This document shows positions 8,532 through 17,204 of a DNA stretch of 26,549 nt, piece after piece. Made by a program: the position numbers and the translations under genes. The stretch covers positions 1 through 26,549 of the forward strand of contig MU657171.1 in assembly GCA_026770575.1 (NCBI GenBank), given 5' to 3'. Within the stretch, counting starts at the first letter, position 1. Each line of letters opens with the position of its first letter. This DNA comes from Pelagophyceae sp. CCMP2097. Taxonomy: Eukaryota; Sar; Pelagophyceae. Under the pieces are notes generated by a model. The model did not search any database, was not told the origin of the DNA, and worked only from the letters and a program-made list of their open reading frames with translations.

Positions 8532-9953
8532 ATGGCCAAGTACGAGACGCGGCGGGCGCTGCCCGACGACCATGGCCGCGCCGCGATGGAAGTGGATCCT
8601 GCGGCCAGCGACACTCTTCTCCACAAGGGCCCGCCGGCGGACGGTCGGGAGAGCAGGACCGCGCGGCTCGGCTCCGCCATCTTGGGTGTCTTCATTTTCT
8701 TCATGGTGCACGACGCGCTCCAGGAGCGCGCCTTCCGGCAACCAGGCTTCCGCTTCGGCTGGTGAGGCCCGCCTCCGCGCCGGCGGCGGCGCGGAGGTGC
8801 GGCCGCAGGTTCATGACGCTCGTGGAGATCGCCGTCGTTTCGGCGTGCGCCTTTGTCTTCGAGTGGCAGCCGCGCGTCGACAAGACGAAGGAGGGCGCGG
8901 CCACCGAGGCGGCGGCGCGGAGGTACATCGTCGGCCTGGCAGTAAAGCGCAGCGCGGACCCTTGGAAGACGTCGAGGGCCTGAGACGCGGCGACGAGGAG
9001 ACGAGGCCCTTTGCGCGTCCGACGGGGCCGTCGACGCGTGGCGCGCAGGTCGCGCTGACGCTGTCGCAGGGCACGGGGTCGGCTGCGCTGGCCTACGTCA
9101 ACTATCCGATAAAGGTGCGCCGTCGCGGGGCTGCAGGCCGACGCGTCGTCGCAGTCGGGCGCAGAAAAAGGCGCAGCGCCGCAGGTGGCCTTCAAGTCGT
9201 CCAAGCTCTGCCCGGTCATGGTCTTCGGCGCCCTTTTTCTGGGCAAGAGCTTCCAAACTGTCGAGTACGCGGCCGCGGTGCTCATGTGCATCAGCCTCGC
9301 TGTGCTCTCGCTCGCGGACGCGCGCGCGAGCACCGCCGAGTCGGCCCAGGTCGGCCTCGGCTGCAGCCTCCTCACGGCGCGTCCCCCGATGCTCGCGCAA
9401 ACGCCCTAGGCGGCGCTTATAGGTGGCCGTCTTCTCCGACGCGCTCATCCCCAACCTGCAGGAGAAGGTCCTAAAGGACCTGCACTACCCCGTGGGCAGA
9501 ATGATCGTGCTCTCCAACACGGGCTGCCTCTTGCTCGTTTCGCTCTACGTCGTCGCCAATGGCGAACTCGTCGAGGGCTGGGCCTGGTGCCGCAAGAACC
9601 AAGCCGGCGCGGCGCTCCTCTTCGTCCAGGCGGCGTGCTCCTACGCCGGCCTCCGCTGCTACCTCGTCGTCGTGCGCGAGATGAGCGGCGTCGCGGGCGT
9701 CGTCCTCACGTCGCTCCGCAAGGTCCTCACGTGAGTCGTGGCGCCGTCGGGCCTTCTGCGACAGCGGCCGCTGCCTAGGCTCGTCCTCAGTTTCGTCCTC
9801 TTCGAAAAGCCGTTCGGTTTTGCGCATCTGGAAGGCTTTTTTGTCCTCTCGCTGGGTGTCCTCCTCGCCGCGTACGCCAACACGAAGAAGAAGAAGAACG
9901 GCAACCACAAGACGTCGGAATCCGACGCGGAGACCGCAGCGCCCTCCAAGTGA
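8532..9953 (+). CDS. PAPS / nucleotide-sugar transporter-like protein (SLC35B2/B3 type), six exons
   Basis: A Golgi/ER multi-pass antiporter of the UAA family, most similar in motifs to SLC35B2/B3, which move 3'-phosphoadenosine-5'-phosphosulfate into the secretory lumen for sulfation. Proposed exons: 8532-8761, 8809-8941, 9049-9114, 9185-9376, 9423-9730 and 9779-9953, total about 367 aa, phases consistent. Diagnostic blocks: FMVHDALQERAF; LTLSQGTGSAALAYVNYPIK; VAFKSSKLCPVMVFGALFL; SDALIPNLQEKVL; and RKVLTLVLSFVLFEKPFGF, all in the order found in the family. The C-terminus is basic and hydrophilic (NTKKKKNGNHK), cytosolic by family topology. The exon 4 donor appears to be GC (9377), because splicing there preserves a membrane helix; a GT donor upstream would delete nine residues. 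The start could also be the in-frame ATG at 8586. Sulfated polysaccharides are common in marine algae, which suits this role. Confidence 0.84.
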
Positions 9954-10243
9954 ACCGCCGCATCGCAAAATACGAATCTACTCGTTTGTTTTCACGCAGC
10001 AGGGACTTCGGAATGCGTACCCGGCGGGGCTACGCGGCGAGACGTCGGCAGATCGGCGAGGCCGACCCGGGAGGGGCGACGCCGCGAGCCGATGGCAACC
10101 GACCAACCGTGGCGACCAGAATCGTATCGGATTTCTAGAAGCCTGCTCCAGAAGGGAGCCACAGAGTTGACGACTGCAGCAGCTGCAGCTCTTTGCCACT
10201 GGCACTGCCAGTGTACTAGGGATCCCTACAATTGTAAACTTAG
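9954..10243. other. Intergenic or unresolved 5' part of the bestrophin-like gene
   Basis: Contains several long frames but none with recognisable protein motifs. A near-palindromic sequence at 10215-10236 belongs to the dispersed repeat described separately. The missing N-terminal half of the bestrophin-like protein was looked for here and not found. Confidence 0.4.
10215..10236. repeat. Dispersed palindromic repeat, copy 1
   Basis: ACTAGGGATCCCTAC followed by AATTGTA. The same string, with one base change and one inserted TAC, occurs at 26313-26337, and a shorter inverted version at 11368-11385. Its AT-rich composition contrasts with the surroundings. Confidence 0.55.
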
Positions 10244-11063
10244 TAGCGCCCGCCTCGAGGCTTCGCGGCGAGACGGCCCACGGCCTCGTCCTGCTCCTCC
10301 ACGCCAAGCTGGGGCTCTGCGTCATGGCCTGCGAGGAGAGCAATAAGCTTGCGGGGAATTGCCTCTTCTACGACGTCTTCCAAGACTTCGGGAGCGCGCA
10401 GAAGATCAAAATGACGCCGCTGCCCGTCCCGCTGCGCATGCTGGTGCGCGCAAAGACGAGTCTTGGGCAGAGGTCTCGAGATGGGCGAAAGAGGAGCTGG
10501 TCCGGAGGCGCGGCCGCGGGGTATTCAGCGGACGCCTCGAAGCGTTAAGACGGCGTCTCCGCAGGTGCTGTTGTTGAAGGTCGCATACATCGAGGTCATT
10601 TTACATCGAGGTCATTTTTCCGCTCATCATGTCCTACACCTGGGTCACGAACCTGACGCAGGACGAGTTACGCCAGAAGCAGGTCTTCGGGGGCCTCTCC
10701 GTCCTCGCCTACGTCGCGGGGACGGCGCTGGGCGTCGTGTTTTTGGAATCTTTACACCTCATAGCGTGCCAGCTCGACAACCCCTACGGCGACGACGTCG
10801 CCGACCTGCCGCTCCGAGAGATGGCAAACGCGCTCGAGGCCGACCTCGCCACGCTCGGTCGCGTCGCGCGCCACGTCGCAAAAGGCACGCTCACCGCGGG
10901 CGCGCAGCCGCGGCAGCGCAAAAAAGCGACGGCGCACCCGGCCGCGGCCGCGGCCGTGGCGCCGCGGGCCGCCGGGCGCGCCGACGCGCATGCTCGGTAC
11001 GCCGTGCGACTTTCGAAACCCGCACGCGTCGACGTCACGGTGGCGTCGCCAGAGATGTACTAG
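10244..11063 (+). pseudogene. Bestrophin-like channel, C-terminal part, frame broken by a 16-bp duplication
   Basis: Two exons are visible: about 10244-10443 (SNKLAGNCLFYDVFQ, then KIKMTPLPVPLRML) and 10565-11063. The GT-AG intron 10444-10564 joins them in phase 0. The second exon begins VLLLKVAYIEVI, then an exact tandem duplication of 16 bp (10587-10602, 10603-10618) shifts the frame. Past it the frame resumes as FPLIMSYTWVTNLTQDEL, two hydrophobic segments and QLDNPYGDDVADLPLREM, the conserved cytosolic motif of bestrophins (anion/bicarbonate channels). A disordered Ala/Arg-rich tail ends at 11061-11063. The N-terminal half that should carry the first transmembrane helices was not found upstream, so this is a fragment, an assembly gap or a gene with unseen exons. 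The duplication could also be a sequencing or assembly artefact, or an allele. In algae some bestrophins feed bicarbonate to the thylakoid; location is not evident here. Confidence 0.62.
10587..10618. repeat. Exact 16-bp tandem duplication inside a coding exon
   Basis: ACATCGAGGTCATTTT is present twice back to back (10587-10602 and 10603-10618). Sixteen is not a multiple of three, so it changes the reading frame of the bestrophin-like exon. Confidence 0.95.
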
Positions 11064-11535
11064 AGATGAGACGCTCGGCAGCATCTGCTGCCGTCGGTGC
11101 CGTTCGTTCTCGTGGAGGCTGCACGGCGGCAGCGACGGGTCTTTCACCGGAGTCTCGGCGAGGCCCGGTGCGACATGCGGATTTCCTAACGAGGCGCACC
11201 GATGCAATTCAACGGTATCGTCTAGCGGTATGCGGCGAGCCGATGGCAGATCTGGTGGGCCCTGCGCAGGAGGGCGGTCGAACGGCGTCCTCGCCGCCCG
11301 CTCCGTAGGTCCTTTGGAATCTGGGGCAACCCACTGGCAGGGTGGATATTAAAAGCAAGCAGCAACCGTAGGAATCCTAGTTTACGAGAAAACTAAATGA
11401 CATCGAACCGTGACTTTTAAAATTTCCAAAACTGTCGCCAAAACTGCGAAACGAATAGGAAGTATCCCAGCTCTGGAATTGTATAGCGATAGAGCGCCGC
11501 ATACTAGTGTCACCGTCGCGCTTCTGCGTCGCGCC
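11064..11535. other. Intergenic region before dephospho-CoA kinase
   Basis: About 470 nt with no supported gene. It holds an A-box-like string near 11215-11232 that does not fold into a tRNA, and the inverted copy of the palindromic repeat at 11368-11385. From 11340 to 11530 the sequence is clearly less GC-rich than its neighbours and may carry the kinase promoter. Confidence 0.5.
11368..11385. repeat. Dispersed palindromic repeat, inverted short copy
   Basis: GTAGGAATCCTAGTTTAC; its reverse complement contains ACTAGGATTCCTAC, which matches the core of the copies at 10215 and 26313 with one base missing. It lies in opposite orientation to the copy at 10215, on the other side of the bestrophin-like gene. 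Confidence 0.45.
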
Positions 11536-12414
11536 ATGCTCCGGACGCTGTCGCTGCCGTGGCTGAATGCGCCGGCCGATCCTCCGGCGCACGCGCGGCG
11601 GCGGGCGCGGCCGCGCGGGTCGACGTTTGTCGTGGGCCTCACCGGCGGAATCGCGACGGGCAAGACGACTGTAGCAAAGTGGTTCCGGGAGTGCGGCATC
11701 ACCGTCGACGACGCTGACGCCGCCGTGCACGCCATGTATAAGGCCGGCGGCGACGCCGTCGCGCCGCTGCGCGACCGCTTTTCCAACGTCGTCCTCGCGC
11801 CCGACGGGTCCGTGGACCGCCGCGCCCTCTCGGGAGTCGTCTTCGGCGACGACGCGGCCCTGCGCGACGTCGAGCGCATCGTGCACCCGCTCGTCGCCGC
11901 CGCGCGCGCGCGCGCCGTCGCCGCCGCTGTCGCGGCCAACGAACCCCTGATCGTCACCGACATCCCGCTCCTCTTCGAGTGCGGCCTCGCCAGCGAGTGC
12001 CACGTCGTCGCCACGACAGCCGTCGACGCGCCCACGCAGCGCACCCGCCTCCTCGCCCGCCCCTCCATGTAAGCCCGCCCTCGCAGACGATGCCGCCGCG
12101 CCCGACCGACGCCGCCGCGCCGACGCTCGAAACGCAGGTCGTCGCTGCCCGACGGCGGCTTGGCCAAGTGCGACGCCCTCCTGAACAAGCAGTGCACCGA
12201 CGAGTTCCGCCGGGAGCACGCCGACGTGATCTGGGACACTTCCTCGGCGCCGTCAGCCACGCGCGCAGAGGTCCACGCCTTCGTCGACGACTGCCGCCGG
12301 CGACACGCGCTGGAGCAGCGGCCGCCGCCGCCGGGCCGCGCCGTCGCCCACGCCGCCGCCGCCGGCGCCGCTGTGGCCATCTTTGTCTTGGTCGTCAGCC
12401 GCTTGCGATCCTGA
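11536..12414 (+). CDS. Dephospho-CoA kinase with C-terminal membrane segment
   Basis: Catalyses the last step of coenzyme A synthesis, phosphorylating the 3'-hydroxyl of dephospho-CoA with ATP. The ATG at 11536 gives MLRTLSLPWLN plus an Arg-rich stretch, possibly organelle-targeting. The P-loop GLTGGIATGKTT is at residues 34-45, followed by DDADAAVHAMY (substrate-binding DAD motif), LRDVERIVHPLV and DIPLLFECGL, all diagnostic for CoaE. Exon 1 ends at 12068 (GTAAGC donor, phase 2). Exon 2 probably starts at 12087 after TCGCAG and runs in frame to TGA 12412-12414. Its conserved part is LLNKQCTDEFRREHADVIWD, then TRAEVHAFVDDCR, matching the end of the kinase. The first ~24 codons of exon 2 are Arg-rich and unlike the family, so a further small intron may be hidden there. 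The protein ends with a hydrophobic helix, AAAAGAAVAIFVLVVSRLRS, which looks like a tail anchor. Confidence 0.9.
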
Positions 12415-12819
12415 CCGCCCACGTGATCCTGACAAACCGCGCCACGCACGCCCACGACGATCGGCCCCGAGCACGGCTCTGCGCCAGCAGCCGGTCCACC
12501 GAAATGGCACGTCCCAAAGTGTCATTCCTGCGCGAAAGCCGCAAAGGGAGCCTCCTCAAGGCCCTCAGAAACCGGAATTTATGATTTTCATTTTGACCCC
12601 AATGGCCATGGCACTTCTTCGGGCGCACCGCGACGCCGCGTGCTCCCGCGGAGCCGTCTGCTCGCAGCGACTGCGACGGTAGGACAAGAAGTGTACTCAG
12701 CATGAGCGCGTTGAGTCTTCGAAAATTCTTCGAATGTTCGCCAACGGCCCCAAGAGAAAATCTCAGCCCGTCTCGTCCGACGTCAGCCGCTTGCTCGGCC
12801 CCAACCCAGTGACAGGGTT
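12415..12819. other. Intergenic region with heat-shock-element-like motif
   Basis: No gene recognised. A less GC-rich patch at 12575-12615 is present. A GAAnnTTC cluster near 12718-12739 is listed separately and lies about 80-100 nt upstream of the start at 12820. Confidence 0.5.
12718..12739. promoter_or_regulatory. Candidate heat-shock element
   Basis: TTCGAAAATTCTTCGAATGT followed by TC contains two GAAnnTTC units (12721-12728 and 12732-12739) plus a flanking TTC, close to the HSF binding pattern nGAAnnTTCn. It is upstream of the plastid membrane protein gene at 12820. Motif evidence only. Confidence 0.3.
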
Positions 12820-13502
12820 ATGCGCCTCCGACTGCTCTGCCTCGGCGCCGCGCTGCGCTGCGCTTCCGCGTTCCAGAGCCCGATGAGTGCCGCCGTTTCG
12901 AGCCGCGCCGTCGCGAGCCGGCCGCTCCTGGCGGTCCCCGCGACGGACGTCGAGCGCGCGGCTATGTCGTCGTTTAAGATGATCACCGAGGAGGAGGCGA
13001 CGATCCGCAAGGCCGGCGGCGTCGCGATCGGCATCGCGACGGCGGCGCTCTTCGCCACAGGCGTCTCGCCGACATACGGCTCGCTCGCGGGTGGCATCTT
13101 CGCGGCCGTCTCGACGTGAGTGCTGCGAGCGTCGCGCGTCGACGGCAGCGGCCGTCGGTCGTGCTGAGCGTGCCGACGAGCGTGAAGCGTACGATCGTCG
13201 CGATCAGGTACCGCACAGGCTCCGAGTACCAGTGAGGGTGTATCGCGGGCGGGCGGTGGAACGTCAACGGGCCGGTCACGATGACCGAAGTGCCCGCTGA
13301 GTTCGCCGAGTTCGTCAAGGAGAAGCAGCAGCAGCTGCTCTCCAACGTGGCCACGTCATGCGTCGCCGGCGTGGCACTCGCCAACGGCGTGGCGCTCGCC
13401 GCCGGCGACGCGTCCGTGGACGTCCTCCTCGCCACCGTCGAGTCGCAGCTGCCCCTCTTCGTCCTCACCGTCGTCGCCTCGTTCGTGGCCGCACGGCGCT
13501 AG
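12820..13502 (+). CDS. Unknown plastid-targeted membrane protein, probably three exons
   Basis: The family was not recognised. Exon 1 (12820 to about 13117) begins MRLRLLCLGAALRCASAFQS, a signal peptide ending in Ala-Phe, the hallmark for import into complex red plastids, then a transit-peptide-like stretch rich in Ser/Ala/Arg. The mature part has EEEATIRKAGGVAIGIATAA and a Gly-rich hydrophobic segment LFATGVSPTYGSLAGGIFAA. A GTGAGT donor ends the exon; after GATCAG (13208) a very short exon reads YRTGSEYQ. The last exon (up to TAG 13502) has AEFAEFVKEKQQQLLSNVAT and two hydrophobic helices, ending FVLTVVASFVAARR. The second intron could not be resolved with matching phase and canonical sites, so the middle of the model is tentative. 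Two to four membrane helices are expected, consistent with a thylakoid or envelope protein. Confidence 0.55.
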
Positions 13503-13713
13503 TTCGCCGAGATCCCTTTGAGAAACTCGAGACGGCCGGCCTGCCGCAACACGGATCATGATGACGGCGGCGCTCCTCCGCCCCTTTCGGGCTGGAGCGC
13601 CGCCCGACACCGATCCACGGCGCGGCGCATCGACGCTCTAAAAAGGTTTCCGAGTGTCCCGGGCCCTCGCAGAGACGCTTCCGAGCAGCGTGTTAGGAGT
13701 ACGGGGTGGGCTT

Positions 13714-16700
13714 CTAGCTGAGGCGGCTCTTCTTCTTCTGCGTGGACCGCCGCGATGCGCGGTTGTCCTTTGGGTCGAGGGCGGCGCGCTGTTGCGCGGC
13801 GGCAGCGACTTCTGCCTGCTGCGGCGCGCCGGGGAGCGCGGGCGGCGCGGCCTGCGAGGCGTCCTGCGGCTGCGGCCTCGACGGCTCCGTGACGACCAGG
13901 TCCTGCGGGTCGAGGGAGAGGGCCTGGATGGCGGCGAAGCGGTAGATATCGGCGGAGAGCTTCTGAAAAAGGTCGTTGGACTTGATGGTCCACTCTTGGA
14001 AGGGGTCGCGCTGCTTGAACGCGACGTAGCCAATGTCCGACCGCAGGATCTCGAGGTCGGCAATGTAGTCCTTCCAGCCCTTGTCAAACTCGCGAAGGAC
14101 AAGGAAGCGCAGCACCGCCGTCGCCAGGTTCGGGTCGCCACCTTCTTCGCCCTTGACCTGGATGCGCCCAATCTGCAGCCGCAGGCCCTTGCGCGCGGCC
14201 TCGCCCAGCGCGGCGGGGATGCCGGCGACCTGCGCGGCGTCCTCGACGTCGAGGCCGTTGGCGACGTCGTCAAAGGCCTCGTTGGCGCCGGGGAACATGC
14301 GCCGCAGCTGCTTCATGGCGCCGTTGGCCGCGTCGACGGGCGAATCGTCGCCGCGCGTGTAGTTGGCCACGACGTCGGCGACAGTGTCCGAGATGTACCC
14401 GTCCAGAAGCTTCTCCAGGCCCGGCCGCGTCGCGCCGAGCACGGCCGCGCGCCGCGCGTAGAAGACGCGGCGCTGCGAGTCCACGACGCGGTCGTACGAC
14501 ACCAAGTTGGTGCGCACCTCTTCGTAAAACGACTCCACTTTCTCCTGAATCGTCGAGAGCGACTTGGTCAGCATGTCGCTCGAGAGCGGGGCGTCGGCGT
14601 CGTCGAACATGTTGAACATCAAGCGGAGCTGGCCCATCTTTTCGCCGTCGAAGACGTTGAAGATCTTGTCCTCCAGCGAAATGGCAAAGACCGACTCGCC
14701 CGCGTCGCCCTGGCGGCCGGACCGCCCGCGCAGCTGCTTGTCGATGCGGCGCGACTCGTGGCGCTCCGTGCCGAGCACGAAGAGGCCACCGAGCTGGCGG
14801 ACCTGGGCCCGCTCCGCGTCGACGACCGCGGCGTACTCGGCCTTGACCGCGTCAAACGCGGCGCCCACAAGCTCCTTGGCCGTCCGCGGCGCCTCCGCGC
14901 CGTTAAAGACGGCGGAGAAGGACCGGGCGGCGGACATGGCCGCGGCAGAAGCAATGAGCTCATCGACGGCGTCCAACACCGCGCGCGCAGTCGGCTTGGC
15001 GATTTCAGTCGAGACGTCAAAGCCCTGGCCCTCCTTAAAGGCGCGGTCGCCGGGCAGCTCGAGGCCCAACTCGAGGCGCAGCTCTTTTGCTGCGGCGCGG
15101 CAGGCGGCCTCGAGGTCGGCGTCGACGTCCGGCGACAGCTCCGGCTTGGGGAGCAGTTCCACCGAGACGCGCGACTGCGCGGCGAGGTCGGCGTCGACGA
15201 GGGGCACGAGCGACTGGCGCACGCGCAGGCGGGCCACGAGCTCGGCGTTGCCTCCGAGTAGAATGTCGGTGCCGCGGCCGGCCATGTTGGTGGCAATGGT
15301 CACGGCCTTGACGCGGCCAGCCTGCGAGATGATCTCCGACTCGCGCTCGGCCACGTCGGGCTTGGCGTTCAGGACGCGGTGCTTGATGCCGTCGTTGGAG
15401 AGCAGCTCGCTCACCAGCGCAGAGTCCTCGATGGAAGTCGTGCCGACGAGCACGGGCCGTCCGGCGTCGTGCAGCTCCTGGACGCGCGCGCGCACGCTGC
15501 GGAACTTGGCCAGCTTCGTTGCGAAGACCAGATCCGGGTCGTCGAGGCGCAAGAGTCTGCGGAAGGTGGGGACGCGGAGGACGTCGAGGCCGTAGAGCGC
15601 TTCGAGCTCAATCTTCTCCGTGTACGCCGTGCCCGTCATGCCAGAGAGCGAGTCGTACAACTTGAACAGCGACTGGTACGAAATCGATGCCACCGTGCGC
15701 TGCTCCGGCCGCACCTTGACGCGCTCCTTGGCCTCGACGGCCTGGTGCAAACCGTTGTTCCAGCGGCGGCCGTCCATGATGCGCCCAGTGAACTCGTCGA
15801 CGATCTTCACCTCGCCGGCCTTGTCGACGATGTAGTCGCGCTCGCGGATGTAGAGCTCTTTCGCGCAGAGGGCCGGGTTGACGTACGCGGCCCAGCGGGA
15901 CTGGCGCCCATACAAACCGTCGGGGTCGCCGGCGACGCCCAAGAGGTCGCAGGTCTTCAAGTAGCCGGCGTCGGTGAGGTAGACGCGCTTCGCCTTTGCG
16001 TCGATCTCGTAGTCCTTTTTGTTTTGGAGAAATTTCACAACTTCCGTAGCGGCCTCGTACTTCTTCGGCGCGTCGTTGTCGTCCTCCCCAGAGATGATCA
16101 ACGGCGTGCGCGCCTCGTCGATCAAAATCGAGTCCGCCTCGTCGACGATGGCGAAGTTCAGGCCGCGCCGGGTCACGGACACGTCGGCAGCGTCGAAGCA
16201 GAGGTTGTCGCGGAGGTAGTCGAACCCCAGCTCGTTGTTCGTCACGTACGTCACGTCCGACCCGTACGCGACGCCGCGCTCTGCCGGCGTCGACCCGCCC
16301 TGGACGACGCCCACGGTGAGGCCCAGATAGGTATAGAGCGGGCCTAAAGCCTCGGCGTCGCGCCGGGCGAGGTAGTCGTTCACCGTCACCAGGTGCGCGC
16401 CGCCGCCGCCGAGGGCGCGGAGGTACAACGGCAGCGTGGCCACCAGCGTCTTGCCCTCGCCCGTGGCCATCTCGGCGAGCTTGCCCTCGTGCAGCGCGAT
16501 GCCTCCGACGAGCTGGACGTCATAGTGGTACTGGCCAAGCGACCGCTTCGCCGCCTCGCGGCACACGGCAAAGGCCTCGACGAGCAAGTCATCTAAAGTC
16601 TCGCCCTTGGCGAGGCGCGCGCGAAAGATGCCCGTCTTCGCCGCGAGGTCGGCATCGGCCAGCGCGGCCATCTCGGGGCCCAGAGCCTCAATGGCGGCCA

Positions 16701-16929
16701 CGCGCTTCGCGTAGCGCTTCACTTCGCCGACCTTTGCCAGCCACCCGGGCTCGCGCTTCATCGTGGCAGCGTCGTTGCCCAGCAGCTGGTTCAGCGGCCC
16801 TGGCAGCTCGAAGCCGCCCCACATAGAACGCACCGGCGCGCGCCGCGAGAAGACGCGGGCCCGCGCCGAAACCGCCGGCCGCAGCGCCAGGCCGCGCGCC
16901 GCCGCCGAAAGGAGCGCCAAGCACAGCAT
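13714..16929 (-). CDS. secA: Plastid-type preprotein translocase ATPase SecA, intronless
   Basis: The motor of the Sec pathway, driving preproteins into or across the thylakoid membrane with ATP. From the ATG at 16929 it is about 1071 aa. The start is chosen because it opens a signal peptide (MLCLALLSAAARGLALRP) followed by an Arg/Ser-rich transit-like region; an upstream in-frame ATG at 16995 would put polar residues in front. SecA core: Walker A MATGEGKT (residues 154-161), the preprotein cross-linking region GSDVTYVTNNELGFDYLRD, Walker B DEADSILIDEARTPL, the IVDEFTGRIMDGRRW block, SGMTGTA, TNMAGRGTDILLGGN, and the arginine-finger region LRGRSGRQGD. An insertion of over 100 residues lies between GGN and RQLGGLFVLGTERHESRR, as in cyanobacterial and plastid SecA. 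The C-terminal zinc-binding motif of bacterial SecA is absent; the end is Lys-rich. It faces away from the divergent gene at 12820. Confidence 0.96.
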   Translation of the reverse strand: MLCLALLSAAARGLALRPAVSARARVFSRRAPVRSMWGGFELPGPLNQLLGNDAATMKREPGWLAKVGEVKRYAKRVAAIEALGPEMAALADADLAAKTGIFRARLAKGETLDDLLVEAFAVCREAAKRSLGQYHYDVQLVGGIALHEGKLAEMATGEGKTLVATLPLYLRALGGGGAHLVTVNDYLARRDAEALGPLYTYLGLTVGVVQGGSTPAERGVAYGSDVTYVTNNELGFDYLRDNLCFDAADVSVTRRGLNFAIVDEADSILIDEARTPLIISGEDDNDAPKKYEAATEVVKFLQNKKDYEIDAKAKRVYLTDAGYLKTCDLLGVAGDPDGLYGRQSRWAAYVNPALCAKELYIRERDYIVDKAGEVKIVDEFTGRIMDGRRWNNGLHQAVEAKERVKVRPEQRTVASISYQSLFKLYDSLSGMTGTAYTEKIELEALYGLDVLRVPTFRRLLRLDDPDLVFATKLAKFRSVRARVQELHDAGRPVLVGTTSIEDSALVSELLSNDGIKHRVLNAKPDVAERESEIISQAGRVKAVTIATNMAGRGTDILLGGNAELVARLRVRQSLVPLVDADLAAQSRVSVELLPKPELSPDVDADLEAACRAAAKELRLELGLELPGDRAFKEGQGFDVSTEIAKPTARAVLDAVDELIASAAAMSAARSFSAVFNGAEAPRTAKELVGAAFDAVKAEYAAVVDAERAQVRQLGGLFVLGTERHESRRIDKQLRGRSGRQGDAGESVFAISLEDKIFNVFDGEKMGQLRLMFNMFDDADAPLSSDMLTKSLSTIQEKVESFYEEVRTNLVSYDRVVDSQRRVFYARRAAVLGATRPGLEKLLDGYISDTVADVVANYTRGDDSPVDAANGAMKQLRRMFPGANEAFDDVANGLDVEDAAQVAGIPAALGEAARKGLRLQIGRIQVKGEEGGDPNLATAVLRFLVLREFDKGWKDYIADLEILRSDIGYVAFKQRDPFQEWTIKSNDLFQKLSADIYRFAAIQALSLDPQDLVVTEPSRPQPQDASQAAPPALPGAPQQAEVAAAAQQRAALDPKDNRASRRSTQKKKSRLS

Positions 16930-17204
16930 TCTGACCCGGGGCGGCGCGCGCGCGGCCATGTCGTGCCAGTGGCCGTCGGACTTCAAGATCGCCAAAGGCT
17001 GTCAGCGAGTGGCCTTCTCCAAACGCTTCGGCCCGGGGCCCCGCGTTCTCAAGCCACCGCTGTGGGGAAGACCATCCCGGCCGGCCGTTTAGAGCGAAAT
17101 CTGCGAGGCTCCCGCCGCATGGGGCATCTGGTGGGTCTCGCAGATGTGAAAAAAGTTTGACTCGGGTCGCTCCCACGCGGGGCGCTCTTTGCAGGCGCGT
17201 TTGG

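Noticed and set aside
6475..8704. Long overlapping frames on both strands over the importin gene
   Set aside because: They are shadows caused by GC-rich, Ala-rich codons; only the minus frame matching the transportin pattern has family motifs.
11210..11300. tRNA-like A box (TATCGTCTAGCGGTATG) followed later by GGTCGAAC
   Set aside because: No acceptor stem, anticodon arm or properly spaced B box can be folded; chance similarity is more likely.
12395..12703. 102-codon minus-strand frame
   Set aside because: No recognisable motif, overlaps the dephospho-CoA kinase end and has ordinary shadow composition.
13654..15261. 535-residue plus-strand frame across the secA gene
   Set aside because: It is the antisense of an unmistakable SecA and has no motif of its own.
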